Below, in pieces: positions 25,236 through 36,338 of a stretch of DNA of 64,000 bases. Under the pieces are notes generated by a model that was not told where the DNA came from, made no database searches, and saw nothing but the letters and a program-made list of their open reading frames with translations. Within the stretch, counting starts at the first letter, position 1; each line of letters begins with the position of its first letter. The DNA lies in contig JANYKN010000005.1 of the NCBI GenBank assembly GCA_025361565.1, forward strand, positions 1 to 64,000, in the 5' to 3' direction. This stretch comes from Bacteroidota bacterium. GTDB lineage: Bacteria > Bacteroidota > Bacteroidia > Bacteroidales > NBLH01. The position numbers and the translations under genes were made by a program.

Positions 25236-26645
25236 TTATTGTAATTTATTTGCTTTTACCCGAATGGTAGTTCCTTTGCCAGGAAAAGTCTCGACATCGA
25301 AAGTTCCGTTTAGTAAAATACTACGTTCACGCATATTAAATAATCCTTTACCCAAGCCAAGATTATTGGTATCAAAATTAAATCCTTTTCCATTATCTTC
25401 GATCATCAGCACCAAATTATCGTTAGTTTCGGTTAACTGAATTTGAATTTGTGAGGCTTCTGCATGTTTTATAGTATTGTTTAAAGCTTCCTGGACTATA
25501 CGGTATAAATAAATTTTACTCCGTTGGTTTAAATTTGAAAAATCGCCATAAGTTGAAAAATCAATATGAATATCTGTGCTGTTTTGCACCTGATTGCACA
25601 AATTCTTCATTGCAATTTCGATACTAAATTCCATAATGCCAACAGGCGCCAAATCATATGAAATTTTGCGCAATTCATCAATTGAACTGTTGAGCTGTTG
25701 TTTTAAATTGTTGATTTTATTTTCGTTCAGAAGTTCTTTGCGATCCACCAAATTATCCAAAGTCATTTTAATGGCAATTAACTGTTGGCCAAGTCCATCG
25801 TGCAACTCGCGCGAAATACGGTGCCTTTCAAATTCTTGTCCATCATACAGAGCTGAAATACGTTTTGACTTTTCATCTACAAGCTCCAAAGTATTTTTTT
25901 GGATATCGTCAACCATTTGATTAAAAGTTGAAGCCAACACGCCAAATTCATTTTCGGTTTGAATATCTACTTTGGCATCAAAATCACCTTTGCCAATTTT
26001 TACGGCAGAGTTTTTTAATTTCAATATCGGTAAAATAATATCGGAGGTAATTACTTGGGCAATAGACAATATCAAAACCAAAACAATAATTGAAACAAAA
26101 ATTAAATCGTTGCGCAAATTAGTAATGGGAACCATGGCCTCATTGTAATCAATTTCTGCAATAATTATCCAATTGATGCCTGCGATGTTCAATCTGTCAA
26201 AAGCGCTCAAGCACAACACATTTCTATAATCGGGGTAAACTGCATTGCCTTTTCCTATTTTAAAAGCAGTTTTTACACTGTATGTTTCAGCCTTTATTGG
26301 TTTATTGGAGTTTGGAAAAAAACGGGACTTGCTTTTTAAATAATAATCATTTCCAACCAAATATATTTCACCTGATTTTCCTAATCCATCGGTGAGGTTA
26401 GTATCGAGCATTATTTTGTTTATTTCATCCTCATTTAATTTGACATCATTTTTTTGAAGTGCATTTAAATAATTTTCGATTTGCACTTTTTTTAATGAAT
26501 TTACTGAATTTAGTTGTTCAATAGCTCTGGAAGTGAGCGCACTTTTTGCTTTAAAATACGAATACAATCCCACCAGTGAAAGCGAAGAAACTCCTACAAT
26601 AATGTATAGGAGCATAAACTTTTTAATAATAGATTTCCTGAACAT
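25236..26645 (-). CDS. Sensor histidine kinase (HisKA_3 type) with an extracellular cache-like domain
   Basis: 469 residues. A transmembrane helix near 12-30 is followed by a ~140-residue periplasmic domain of cache type (GEIYLVGNDYYLKSKSR ... INWIIIAEIDYNEA), a second helix near 180-200, then HAMP (KIGKGDFDAKVDIQTENEFG). The H-box is RHRISRELHDGLGQQLIAIKM and the ATP site includes LMIEDNGKGFNFDTNNLGLGKGLFNMRER. The ligand is unknown. It shares an operon with its response regulator and lies downstream of the ammonium transporter. Confidence 0.92.
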   Translation of the reverse strand: MFRKSIIKKFMLLYIIVGVSSLSLVGLYSYFKAKSALTSRAIEQLNSVNSLKKVQIENYLNALQKNDVKLNEDEINKIMLDTNLTDGLGKSGEIYLVGNDYYLKSKSRFFPNSNKPIKAETYSVKTAFKIGKGNAVYPDYRNVLCLSAFDRLNIAGINWIIIAEIDYNEAMVPITNLRNDLIFVSIIVLVLILSIAQVITSDIILPILKLKNSAVKIGKGDFDAKVDIQTENEFGVLASTFNQMVDDIQKNTLELVDEKSKRISALYDGQEFERHRISRELHDGLGQQLIAIKMTLDNLVDRKELLNENKINNLKQQLNSSIDELRKISYDLAPVGIMEFSIEIAMKNLCNQVQNSTDIHIDFSTYGDFSNLNQRSKIYLYRIVQEALNNTIKHAEASQIQIQLTETNDNLVLMIEDNGKGFNFDTNNLGLGKGLFNMRERSILLNGTFDVETFPGKGTTIRVKANKLQ

Positions 26646-26726
26646 AAATGGTGTATCAGATTTTTTATAAAAATAAAATAAAGCTGACCAAATTATGGCC
26701 AGCTTTAACTATTTATTTTCACAAAA

Positions 26727-27977
26727 TTATACTACACCGTCATCATAAGCCTTTTCACCATGCAAGGATTGATCCAATCCCAATTTTTCATCGGCTTCCG
26801 AAACTTTCACTGGAGTTATTTTATTGATGATAATCAACATCAAATAGGTAAAAACGAAAGCATATAACGAAGCTGCCGCTACAGCAACAATTTCTTTGAC
26901 AAAAAACATCCAACCACCAAACAAAAGTCCATCGGCACCTGCAACATTTATTGCTTTAGAAGCAAAAATACCTAACAATACAGTACCAAAAACGCCACCT
27001 ATACCATGCACTCCCCAAACATCAAGGGCATCGTCCCATTTCATTTTATTCTTGAATTGAACAGCCAAATAACACATCAATCCGGCAGCAGTTCCAATAA
27101 TTGGCGAAGCCCATAATGGGACAAAACCTGCACAAGGGGTAATGGTTGCCAATCCTGCAATTGATCCGGTAAGCAAACCTATAAATTTTGGCTTACGTTC
27201 CCTAAACCATTCTACCACCAACCACGACATGGTTGCAAAAGATGCTGCAATATCCGTATTTAAAAAAGCAAGAGAAGTCACATTATCAACCTGACATTCA
27301 CTGCCTGCATTAAAACCGTACCATCCAAACCACAACAGGCCACTACCGATTGCCACCAATGGAATACTGTTTGGTGTTGAATTTTTATCAACCCTTGCTC
27401 CTACATATAAAACCGAAGCCAATGCAGCAAAACCGGCTGTTGCATGAACTACAATCCCACCTGCAAAATCCAAAACTCCCCAATGGGCTAATAAACCACC
27501 GCCCCAAATCATATGCACAAAAGGATAATAAACAAGTATTTGCCAAACTGTTAGGAAGATAAAATAAGATTTAAAAGTAACACGGTTTACAAATGCGCCT
27601 GTAATAAGTGCAGGAGTAATAATGGCAAACATCATTTGGTAAACAATAAATACAATTTCAGGGATTTTACCATTGCCTGCCCAAAGCATATCTATGGAAA
27701 TTCCTGATAAAAAAGCCTTATCGAAATTTCCAATTATTCCACCATCTCCGCCGCTGAAACACAACGAATAGCCAAAAAACACCCATAAAACCGTTGTCCA
27801 ACCCAAGGATACAAAACTTTGTATCATAATTGCAAGAATATTGCGCTTGGTGGCCAAACCGCCATAGAAAAATGCCAATCCGGGTGTCATTAGCATAACC
27901 AAACTCGTAGCAAGCAACATAAAACCAGTAGAACCGGTGTCGAGCGTGCCTACCGCTAATAAAATAGTATTTAACAT
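26727..27977 (-). CDS. amt: Ammonium transporter (Amt family)
   Basis: 416 residues with eleven expected membrane segments. The two pore histidines are visible in YYPFVHMIWGGG (near 155) and DVWGVHGIGGVFG (near 320), and the N-terminal LAFFYGGL pattern is typical. It conducts NH4+/NH3 across the inner membrane. No glnK gene adjoins it. The downstream kinase and regulator pair on the same strand (81 nt gap) may respond to nitrogen status, but that is inference. Confidence 0.95.
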   Translation of the reverse strand: MLNTILLAVGTLDTGSTGFMLLATSLVMLMTPGLAFFYGGLATKRNILAIMIQSFVSLGWTTVLWVFFGYSLCFSGGDGGIIGNFDKAFLSGISIDMLWAGNGKIPEIVFIVYQMMFAIITPALITGAFVNRVTFKSYFIFLTVWQILVYYPFVHMIWGGGLLAHWGVLDFAGGIVVHATAGFAALASVLYVGARVDKNSTPNSIPLVAIGSGLLWFGWYGFNAGSECQVDNVTSLAFLNTDIAASFATMSWLVVEWFRERKPKFIGLLTGSIAGLATITPCAGFVPLWASPIIGTAAGLMCYLAVQFKNKMKWDDALDVWGVHGIGGVFGTVLLGIFASKAINVAGADGLLFGGWMFFVKEIVAVAAASLYAFVFTYLMLIIINKITPVKVSEADEKLGLDQSLHGEKAYDDGVV

Positions 27978-28218
27978 AAGGTAAGATTTTGAGATTAATA
28001 ATTTTTCTCAAAAATATACCTGCTGGTCAATTGGCACAATAAAGGAAATTCTAAATTTTGACTAGGTGTTTTACTTAGATAATCTTAAAAGCAGCATCGT
28101 TTAGTCGATCATTAAAACCTACTATTTATTTATATGCTTTTTCTTAAGTTTATAAAGTGCAGTTTTTAATCATTCATATTGGATGGATCTTTAAATCTAT
28201 TGTCATGGACCTATCTAG

Positions 28219-28245
28219 TTACAACAGTAAAGTTGTGATACAAAA
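28219..28245. repeat. 27-nt palindromic repeat, left copy
   Basis: This segment (TTACAAC...GTTGTGATACAAAA) matches 29194-29220 at 24 of 27 positions. ACAAC/GTTGT form the arms. The two copies flank the single gene at 28352-29161. The rest of the 27978-28351 gap is AT-rich with no gene seen. Confidence 0.7.
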
Positions 28246-28351
28246 ACAACCCAATCAATCAAATTGTCAAATAAATTATCAAAAATAAAAAACAAATATT
28301 TTCTTTACTTTAGAAGCATTGAAAAATATATAAACTAAAAACACTTTTTCT

Positions 28352-29161
28352 ATGAAATCAGTTATTGGATTTTTAGCAGTCGGCTTTTTGCTGGTGCTGA
28401 TATTATTTGGTGTTTATGCCATGTTTGGTATACCAATTGGAACTTTTATGGATTGGCTGGTAGGCATTATTGCACTTATGTGGCTTTTTCTGATAGTTAC
28501 AGTTCCTTGGAACGCACACTTTCGTGCCCGTGAAATATTGGATGAGGCCGAAATATCCAAACGCAAAAATATATTGGTTATTGAATCAAGCTTATTGTTT
28601 GCTAAAAAGATAGCCCAGCGTTCTTTATGGATAGCAATTGGTTTACACGTTGTATCGGCAATTGGTTTATATATTTTGGCGGCAAGTAATGTAAGTCCTG
28701 TAGGTTATGTTGGCTCAATACTTGCCGTTTTGCTTGCACTTTTCAGGCCATCTGTCCGCATTTATGAGTATATACAAACCCGTCTGGCTTCCATTCGTGA
28801 GGAGTTTCGCTATCCGCGTCAGGATATCAACGAATTGCTCAATGATATTCAAGATATCAAAAATTCGATTGTGAATATTGATTCCATACTAACAGAAGAC
28901 GAGGAAAGGCAATCTTGGCGCAAGGATATCAATATTTTTGTAACCCAAACAAAAGAAGAACTGGAAAAAGTAAAAATAGAAGCAGAAACCGACCGGACAA
29001 AATCAGCCGAAACATTACAGACAGCCGTTGAAAAACTCCAAGCTGATATTCTATCAGTAAAGAGCGAGCATCGTTCTGATATGCAACGAATAGCGGGTGA
29101 TAGTCAGATTCTGGACAGTGTTCGTGTGTTGGCGCAGTTTGTGAAACAGATGAGGGATTAG
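28352..29161 (+). CDS. Hypothetical membrane protein with a C-terminal coiled coil
   Basis: 269 residues. Four hydrophobic segments (about 5-25, 30-50, 85-105, 115-130) precede a cytoplasmic tail rich in Glu, Lys and Ile in heptad-like order (about 150-260). No enzymatic motif is seen. It stands alone and is flanked by copies of a 27-nt repeat, so it may have moved as a unit. Family not recognised. Confidence 0.6.
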   Translation: MKSVIGFLAVGFLLVLILFGVYAMFGIPIGTFMDWLVGIIALMWLFLIVTVPWNAHFRAREILDEAEISKRKNILVIESSLLFAKKIAQRSLWIAIGLHVVSAIGLYILAASNVSPVGYVGSILAVLLALFRPSVRIYEYIQTRLASIREEFRYPRQDINELLNDIQDIKNSIVNIDSILTEDEERQSWRKDINIFVTQTKEELEKVKIEAETDRTKSAETLQTAVEKLQADILSVKSEHRSDMQRIAGDSQILDSVRVLAQFVKQMRD

Positions 29162-29164
29162 ACT

Positions 29165-29220
29165 ACATAAATGTTGTGATACTTAATTCATGATTACAAC
29201 ATAAATGTTGTGATACAAAA
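29165..29220. repeat. 27-nt palindromic repeat, right copy, with a tandem partial copy
   Basis: 29194-29220 matches the left copy at 28219. ACATAAATGTTGTGATAC (29165-29182) is repeated exactly at 29199-29216, giving a direct repeat 34 nt apart. It abuts the stop codon of the ankyrin gene. Confidence 0.7.
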
Positions 29221-31491
29221 TCAGAACAACTTATAATATTTTGCTGAATCCTTTACAGATTTGTACTGGGCTTTAATCCGCGGTTCTTCTGATAAACTGA
29301 ATTTTTCGATGATATTTATAAATTCATCCAAATGTTCAGCAAGCATGGGCTTAAACACCGATTGAAGTTCCTTGTTAATGGTTTTATATTGGGTATATGG
29401 CGGATACGGTCCGCCCCTACTCATTTCGCCGAACATCAAAATCAAATCATGAGCTGTATCAAGTACTATACTTGGATTTGGATGCCTTAATAGGTTCTTA
29501 ATCAATCCTTCCCAATCGTTTTTGGATACAAAATAATCTGTAATGGATTCGATGATATAAGTCGAATAATTTGGGATAATACTTTCGGGTTTATGATGCA
29601 GATAAAAAAGAAAATCCTCAATCATTGCAGGATATCGCAATTCAAATTCTTTAATTTCTTCAGGTTTATTGGCATAAATTAATGCATCTTTTAAACGGTA
29701 CAAATTTATTCGCTGAATTTCATGTGTTATCCTTGGTCCGCCTACAAACGCATCTTCTGTATCAATGGAGTGTTCATGCAAATAGTAAGTACCGCAATTG
29801 GTGCATTTTTTAATTATTGAAGTACTATCCATATACCTGTCGGGATGGCCATAATCGGATGATATATCTTCCAAACCATCGAACTCTTCCATTCTTTCAG
29901 TATTTCCAAGATCTTTTTTATCAGGAATATAACGACAGATTTCGCAATCAAAAATAGAGAACCACGGCTCGCCTTTTGCCCGTTTATTCAAACTTCTTTC
30001 CTTAGCGCCAAAGGATTCCAGCAACTTTACCAATTTGGAATGATTGGAAACTTTGGCGATTGTCAAAGCGGTGGCACCTTTTTCCAAATCCACTTCATCG
30101 GTTGGCGAACCAAGTTCAAGTAAATATTTTGCTACTTCAAAATGGCCTTCAACTGTAGCTTGCATTAAGGCATTCCAGTTTAATTTGTTCTTTTCGTTGA
30201 TATCTGCACCATTTGCAATCAACTCTTTCACCACATCCAAATGCCCGCTCCAGGCTGCATGCAGAAGGGGTGTATTCCCTCTGTAGTCCGTGGCTTTTAT
30301 ATCTGCATTGTTTTCCAATAAGAATTTAACTATTTCAATTTTGCCATAATAGGAAGCTTTCATCAATGGTGTTTCCGAGCCCCAATTATCCCTATCATCT
30401 GCTCCTGAACCAGCTTCAATAAGCATTTTAACCATGGCTAAATTGCCTTTTTTGGCAGCTTCGCAAAGTGCTGCATTGGCTTTGATCTTTCCTTTGGCAG
30501 ATTTGTCGATTATTTTTTGCAAAAACTCTTTATCTCCTGATTCCGTTACAAATTCCATCAAACTCCATCCAAATTGGCTTTTGGAATTTATATCTGCGCC
30601 ATTTTCAAACAAGAGTTTGACAATTGCCATATGATTTTGCGACATGGCTTTAATAATGGCTGTTTCACCATTTTTATCCTTTTCATTTACTTTGGCAGCT
30701 TTTTTCAATAGCAATTCGACAATATTTGTCCTTCCGCAAAATGCAGCCCAATGCAGCGGTGTTCCATAAAGCTTGCTTTTTATCTTGATGCTGAGTCCGC
30801 TATCAATTAATATTTCAGCTACTTCTGTATTGGGATTGTCTCTGGTTATAAGCTCAAAAAGGGCATTTTCACCCGATTCGTTCTTTGCATTCAAATCTGC
30901 ACCTGATTCAATCAAAAATTTAACCATTTCGGGCATTGCTGCGTCTGCAGCAGCATAAATGAGGGGTGTTCGCTTGTAACTTCCTTTAAAGTTTATTTTA
31001 GCTCCGTACTGAACCAACAGCTTAACCGCACCAAAATGACCAAACATGGCTGCATAATGCAATGGGCCGTCATTTCCTGCTGTAAATAAATTTGGATTGG
31101 CACCATGTTTTAACAATACTTCCACAATTTCAGTAACAAATTCGGGCTTATAACCATTACAAGCCTTTAACAAAGCGGTATCGCCATCCCTAAAGGATTG
31201 ATTAGCATCAGCACCTAATTCAATCAATAATTCTACTAATTTATTATGTCCATTTTGGCAGGCTATTGCGAGTGGTGTATTTCCATAACCATCGCCGCTT
31301 GTATTATTAATTCCAGGGCGGTTCTTCAATAATTCTTTAACCAATTCCACGTTTCCCAATTGAACAGCATCTGCCAACAATTTATTTAATTCTTGAACTG
31401 ATTTGATTTCAAATTCAGACTGAATTTTATGGAAATCCTGAATTTTACTGTTTTCAGAGATTAATTTATCCCGGTTTGGTTTCATTTTCAT
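29221..31491 (-). CDS. Ankyrin-repeat protein with a Cys-rich C-terminal domain
   Basis: 756 residues without a signal peptide. About 13-14 ankyrin repeats fill residues ~35-500 (for example GNTPLAIACQNGHNKLVELL and ETPLMKASYYGKIEIVKFLL). A distinct C-terminal ~250-residue domain follows with CEIC and CTNC pairs about 60 residues apart (near 520 and 580), suggesting a zinc site, and then an all-helical region. Ankyrin arrays bind proteins, so this is likely a scaffold or sensor. The C-terminal domain is unknown to me. Confidence 0.85.
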   Translation of the reverse strand: MKMKPNRDKLISENSKIQDFHKIQSEFEIKSVQELNKLLADAVQLGNVELVKELLKNRPGINNTSGDGYGNTPLAIACQNGHNKLVELLIELGADANQSFRDGDTALLKACNGYKPEFVTEIVEVLLKHGANPNLFTAGNDGPLHYAAMFGHFGAVKLLVQYGAKINFKGSYKRTPLIYAAADAAMPEMVKFLIESGADLNAKNESGENALFELITRDNPNTEVAEILIDSGLSIKIKSKLYGTPLHWAAFCGRTNIVELLLKKAAKVNEKDKNGETAIIKAMSQNHMAIVKLLFENGADINSKSQFGWSLMEFVTESGDKEFLQKIIDKSAKGKIKANAALCEAAKKGNLAMVKMLIEAGSGADDRDNWGSETPLMKASYYGKIEIVKFLLENNADIKATDYRGNTPLLHAAWSGHLDVVKELIANGADINEKNKLNWNALMQATVEGHFEVAKYLLELGSPTDEVDLEKGATALTIAKVSNHSKLVKLLESFGAKERSLNKRAKGEPWFSIFDCEICRYIPDKKDLGNTERMEEFDGLEDISSDYGHPDRYMDSTSIIKKCTNCGTYYLHEHSIDTEDAFVGGPRITHEIQRINLYRLKDALIYANKPEEIKEFELRYPAMIEDFLFYLHHKPESIIPNYSTYIIESITDYFVSKNDWEGLIKNLLRHPNPSIVLDTAHDLILMFGEMSRGGPYPPYTQYKTINKELQSVFKPMLAEHLDEFINIIEKFSLSEEPRIKAQYKSVKDSAKYYKLF

Positions 31492-31598
31492 GCTCGTGGT
31501 GCTTTAACAACAAGAATAACATAAAACTTAGTTGTTTAAAGATAGCATAAATTTGGGATTATATTTTCCCAACAACATCATTGTTTTATCGGTTAAAA

Positions 31599-33095
31599 TC
31601 AATTGTCGGTTTTAAAAAAAGAAACTACCTTTTTCAATTGCTCAGCCTGAGCCGAAAGTTCTTCAGCACTTGATGCCAATTCTTCGCTTGCAGAAGCATT
31701 TTGTTGGGTAACATTATTTAATTGCTGAATAGCCATATTTACCTGACTTGCCCCATTGTTTTGTTCAATACTTGCCGAAGTTATCTCCTGAACCAATCTG
31801 GTTGTAGTTGCAACCTTTGGCAATGCATCCTGAATATTTTTCCCTGATTTTTCAGATAATTTAAAACTAAGGTTTGAAAATGACACAATTTCATTGGCAG
31901 CATTTTTACTTCTTTCGGCCAATTTACGTACCTCAATGGCAACAACAGCAAAGCCTTTCCCCTGGTCACCTGCTCTGGCTGCTTCAACCGCTGCATTTAA
32001 AGCCAAAATATTGGTTTGAAAAGCAATATCATTTACTATTTTTATTTTATCGGCAATCAATTTGTTTGCATTTAAAGCTTCTTCTGAGCTTTCAGCCACT
32101 TCTTTGATACTATTTTGCGCTTCTATCGAGATTGTTTCTGTCTGCTTTGAATTTTCTGTGTTTTGTTGAATATTTGCAGATATTTGTTCCATTATCGAAG
32201 ATACCTCTTCTACGGAGGAAGCTTGCTCAGTAGCACCTTGTGACATTTGCAACGAAGTAGATTTTAATTGCTGGCTTGCTGCTGCAATATTTGTAGCTCC
32301 TGAAATAATATGTCCAATAATATTGGATAATTTAATCAATAGTTCCTGTAAGCTATTAACAATCAGACCAAACTCATTTTTTGGAGCTTCAAGTGATATG
32401 GTCAAATTTCCTTTTTTAATCTCCTCGTGTTTATCAATCAAATAATTTATAAATTTCAATATTCGTCTAAAAATGTATAATCCGGCGCTTATCATTATAA
32501 TACTAACAAAAACAAATAGCATTATCATAAAAACAGAAAAGCTATTAAGCGTTTGAACACTCCCATCTACTTTTGCTTTAACTGCTTCTGCTCCCTCAGA
32601 AGAATCTGCTGAAAAACTTTTCAGTGCTTTTGAATATTCTCCTTTTGAGTTTTGATATTCGCTACCCATAATTAAAGCAAGAGCCTCATCTTTCATTCCT
32701 TTATCAGCCAATTCGAAAGCTTTGGTTTCGGTTGCCACAAGTACAATATTTGCTTCATCTACCTGTTTGAATAATTTTTCAACTTCAGCAGATGTTGATA
32801 CTTTTCTTGCTTCTTTAATAATTTTATCCAATGCATCGGCAACTTCCAAATATCTGTCGAGTACTTTTTTATCGGTTGTATATATATAATTAGTAACACA
32901 ATTTGTGAGCACTTCATCAGACCAAACCATTTTTTCGGATCTTTGAAGTTGTTCCTGCTTTAGGCCAACTTCCACAATATTTTCATCAATATTTCTTACC
33001 AGAATAAAAGTTGTTATACCAATTACCATCAGAATAATAGATAGAACAACAAATGTTAACAGAATAAATTGCGAAAATGGATATTTGTTTTTCAT
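31599..33095 (-). CDS. Methyl-accepting chemotaxis protein
   Basis: 498 residues. Transmembrane helices near 12-32 and 190-210 bound a ~155-residue four-helix-type periplasmic sensor. A HAMP-like linker and the long signalling coiled coil follow, with the hairpin tip [31 protein letters not shown]. The ligand is unknown. It is divergent from a second MCP at 33373. No che genes are in the window. Confidence 0.93.
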   Translation of the reverse strand: MKNKYPFSQFILLTFVVLSIILMVIGITTFILVRNIDENIVEVGLKQEQLQRSEKMVWSDEVLTNCVTNYIYTTDKKVLDRYLEVADALDKIIKEARKVSTSAEVEKLFKQVDEANIVLVATETKAFELADKGMKDEALALIMGSEYQNSKGEYSKALKSFSADSSEGAEAVKAKVDGSVQTLNSFSVFMIMLFVFVSIIMISAGLYIFRRILKFINYLIDKHEEIKKGNLTISLEAPKNEFGLIVNSLQELLIKLSNIIGHIISGATNIAAASQQLKSTSLQMSQGATEQASSVEEVSSIMEQISANIQQNTENSKQTETISIEAQNSIKEVAESSEEALNANKLIADKIKIVNDIAFQTNILALNAAVEAARAGDQGKGFAVVAIEVRKLAERSKNAANEIVSFSNLSFKLSEKSGKNIQDALPKVATTTRLVQEITSASIEQNNGASQVNMAIQQLNNVTQQNASASEELASSAEELSAQAEQLKKVVSFFKTDN

Positions 33096-33372
33096 AATTA
33101 AGACTTTAACTGTTAAATGAATTCTGCATTACAATAATTAAAAGAACACAACTTAGGTATAGCTAATCTCTGAGCCAAAATTCACTAAAATTGGCATTCA
33201 TAATTAAAAGTACAAATTATTTCTGACAATCGGTTTTTAGTTTTAAATTATTCTAATATTTTGGATTGAATATTATTTGAATAATGTATTCACCTATTTT
33301 TTGAAATTTTTTCTATATTTGAGAATAATTGAACTTAAGCCTCATAAGTATAATAATCTTTAAAAAATATAT

Positions 33373-35226
33373 ATGTCAAATGCGATTAAAAGTGACAATT
33401 TAATTAATAGACTTGGAAATTCAAGTATCAAATTCAGGCTCATGGGCAGTATTACTATTTCTATGTTTATAGCTTTTATGGTATTAAATATTTTCAATTA
33501 TACACTCAATAAAAATGGAATAGTAAACAGATTAAAAGAACATGAACTTCCAATTTTTGCCCAAAATGTTAAAAATGAAATTATTATCAAAATAAACAAT
33601 GGAATAAAACCGCTTGAAATTATGATTAATGATTCTTATTTTCAGAATTTGCTAAACAACGAGGAAGTAAATACAGAAGATAAACTGAATTATTTAAAAT
33701 TGATTTCTTCAAAGTACAATGTAGTAATTGGTTTTATCTCTGCTCAAAACTCTTATTACTATTCCAGTACAGGAAAATCAAGGGAAATTGATCAAAAAAA
33801 AGATGCATGGTATTTTGATTTTGCTGCTAGTTCAAAAACTGTAAATTTTAATGTAGGCAGAAGTGCCGATACACATAAAATAAGTCTTTTTCAATCTGAA
33901 AAAATTTTCGATTCCAACAACAAATTAATAGGTGTAGCTTATATCGGTTTAGACATAAAGGATGTAGAAGAATTTGTATTATCGCGCAAATTTGGAGACA
34001 ACAGCAATATAATGATGGTAAACGGGAAAGGTAAAATTCTTATTTATCAGGACTCAACATTTATCAATATTGATAATGCCAAGACTGAAAATCAAACCCT
34101 GACCGCAATCCCTGGAATAAAAACACTAGCTTCAGATCTACTTTCTTCGAAAGACAAAACGATGCAATATGAGGCAAATGATGGTGACAACAAAATGGTT
34201 ATCAGTCAATTCATTCCTCAATTGGAATCGTATATTATTATGGACATTTCTGAGAGAGAATTGACCAATTCGGCATTTAATGTGCTCATAAAAAGCCTAA
34301 CAATTGGATTAATAATTTTCATAGTAATTCTATTGATTATAATCCTTGTAGTTAACAGATTGATATTAAAACCTATAGAACAAATTCTAAGCATTTCAAA
34401 AAACTTTGCTGACGGACATATCAATATGCCGATCAAATCCACAAGCGATGATGAAATTGGCAAACTAGCAGCAAGCATGGAACAAATGAGAATACGGTTA
34501 CAAAAAACTGTATTGTCGATTACTGAAGGAAGTGGAGCCATTATCACTGCAAGCAAGGAAATCGATAAAAGTTCACAAATTTTAGCAGAAAGTTCGAGCA
34601 AACAAGCATTGGGCATAGAACAGGTTCTAATCTCAATGGAAGAAATGTCATCCAACATTCATCAAAACTCTGCCAATTCAAAGGAAACGGAAGCCATTTC
34701 TGCCGAAGCAAAATTGGATATCGAGCAAGTGAAAAAATCGTTCAACGAAACTGTTGAAGCGATGAAAAACATTGCCATAAAAGTTGACATTATACAAGAA
34801 ATTGCTTTTCAAACCAAACTTTTGGCGTTGAATGCTTCCATCGAGGCAGCAAGGGCAGGCAATGCAGGACGTGGTTTTGCAGTAGTTGCTGATGAAGTAA
34901 AAAAACTATCTGAAAGTTCAGACAATGCTGCCCTGGAAATCGAAAAATTAACTGGCAACAGTGTTACAATTGCAAGTCAATCCATCGAATTATTGATGAA
35001 TGTTATCCCTAAAATACAAAAAACCTCTGCTTTGCTTCAAGATATTTCGGTATCAGGCAACGAACAGGAAAAAACATCTGCTTATATCAATACTGCAATA
35101 ATCAATTTGAACGATGTTGCACAACAGAATGCTGCATCGGCAGAGGAATTGGCAGCAAGTTCGGAATTATTTATTCAACAGGCATTAAGACTTAAGAAAA
35201 ATCTAAATTATTTTGTGCTTGACTAA
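33373..35226 (+). CDS. Methyl-accepting chemotaxis protein with a Cache-type sensor
   Basis: 617 residues. Transmembrane helices lie near 28-48 and 305-328. Between them a ~250-residue extracellular region has double-Cache features ([22 protein letters not shown] and [22 protein letters not shown]). HAMP ([18 protein letters not shown]) is followed by the signalling tip [34 protein letters not shown]. Ligand unknown. The gap to the divergent MCP (33096-33372) holds no gene. Confidence 0.93.
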   Translation: MSNAIKSDNLINRLGNSSIKFRLMGSITISMFIAFMVLNIFNYTLNKNGIVNRLKEHELPIFAQNVKNEIIIKINNGIKPLEIMINDSYFQNLLNNEEVNTEDKLNYLKLISSKYNVVIGFISAQNSYYYSSTGKSREIDQKKDAWYFDFAASSKTVNFNVGRSADTHKISLFQSEKIFDSNNKLIGVAYIGLDIKDVEEFVLSRKFGDNSNIMMVNGKGKILIYQDSTFINIDNAKTENQTLTAIPGIKTLASDLLSSKDKTMQYEANDGDNKMVISQFIPQLESYIIMDISERELTNSAFNVLIKSLTIGLIIFIVILLIIILVVNRLILKPIEQILSISKNFADGHINMPIKSTSDDEIGKLAASMEQMRIRLQKTVLSITEGSGAIITASKEIDKSSQILAESSSKQALGIEQVLISMEEMSSNIHQNSANSKETEAISAEAKLDIEQVKKSFNETVEAMKNIAIKVDIIQEIAFQTKLLALNASIEAARAGNAGRGFAVVADEVKKLSESSDNAALEIEKLTGNSVTIASQSIELLMNVIPKIQKTSALLQDISVSGNEQEKTSAYINTAIINLNDVAQQNAASAEELAASSELFIQQALRLKKNLNYFVLD

Positions 35227-35353
35227 AATTTCGCGTTGGATTTTTTGTCTTCAAATCAAAAATGTCAATAAAAGTCTATGCACGGAATAGAATTTTCCAT
35301 ATCAATAATTCCCGTTTTATTTAGCTATCTTTCGCCTTGTAATCTATCAGAAA

Positions 35354-35683
35354 ATGATGAAAATTAATCTGTACTGGGTATTTTTTAAAACTACAGTAAT
35401 CATGAACCTGGCAGTTTCCTTCTTTTTATCTTTAATGCTCTATTTCTTCTTTATAGAAATGATTCAAAATGCGCCAACTTTTCTTAATTTATATATTAAA
35501 GCCTGCATATTTGGTGGTTCATTAATTAGCATTTTCTACAAAGAATTTGCACGAAAATCGGAATATTATTTCTATTACAACAGAGGCATCACAAAATGGA
35601 ATTTAATTATCGCCACCTTGTCAATTTATTTTTTATTGGGTTCTATTCTTTTTAGTTTATTAAATTATGCCAAACTTGCTTGA
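35354..35683 (+). CDS. Small membrane protein paired with an ABC ATPase
   Basis: 109 residues with about three hydrophobic segments (near 12-35, 45-62 and 85-105). It overlaps the following ABC ATPase gene by 17 nt, so translation is coupled. It may be a minimal permease or an accessory subunit. Family not recognised. Confidence 0.65.
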   Translation: MMKINLYWVFFKTTVIMNLAVSFFLSLMLYFFFIEMIQNAPTFLNLYIKACIFGGSLISIFYKEFARKSEYYFYYNRGITKWNLIIATLSIYFLLGSILFSLLNYAKLA

Positions 35684-36338
35684 AATTGACAGTGTTGTAA
35701 AGTCCTACGATAACAAACAAGTTTTGACCGATATTTACCTCAAATGTTCAACAAGTGAAATAATTGGTCTGTTGGGCAGAAATGGTACGGGAAAATCAAC
35801 TTTACTAAAAATATTATTCGGAACACTACAAGCTGACAGTAAATTTATTAGAATTGATGGAAAGGTTTATAATCAAGCTTTTAAGGCGATAAATGAAATT
35901 TGCTATTTGCCTCAGGATTCATTTTTGCCCAAAGAATTTTCCGTTATAAAAATTGTTAAATTATACTTAAATAAAAGCCAAACCAATAATTTTTTTAAAG
36001 ATTCTATTTTATCGGAATTGGTAAAAAGTAAAATTTCGAACTTATCAGGAGGTGAATTAAGATATTTGGAAATCAAACTACTATTAAGCCTTCCATCGAA
36101 ATTTATATTGTTGGATGAGCCATTTAATGGAGTTTCGCCAATGTTGATCGATTCAATAAAATGTTTAATCACACAAAAGTCTAAAACCTGCGGAATTATT
36201 CTTACCGACCACGATTATAGAAATGTAATGGATGTTTCCACTCGGTTTTGCCTATTGTTTGACGGAGGAATAAAACACGTTGCAAATAAATCGGAACTTG
36301 AAAAATGGGGATACATCCCAGTATCTAATTTGCAATAA
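35667..36338 (+). CDS. ABC transporter ATP-binding protein
   Basis: 223 residues. The Walker A motif is GLLGRNGTGKSTLLK, the Q-loop region CYLPQDS, the signature NLSGGELRYLEIK, Walker B FILLDEPFNGVSP and the H-loop LTDHDYR. The signature is slightly unusual, and the helical domain between Q-loop and signature is short. The only adjacent membrane partner is the 109-residue protein upstream. Transported substrate unknown. Confidence 0.9.
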   Translation: MPNLLEIDSVVKSYDNKQVLTDIYLKCSTSEIIGLLGRNGTGKSTLLKILFGTLQADSKFIRIDGKVYNQAFKAINEICYLPQDSFLPKEFSVIKIVKLYLNKSQTNNFFKDSILSELVKSKISNLSGGELRYLEIKLLLSLPSKFILLDEPFNGVSPMLIDSIKCLITQKSKTCGIILTDHDYRNVMDVSTRFCLLFDGGIKHVANKSELEKWGYIPVSNLQ

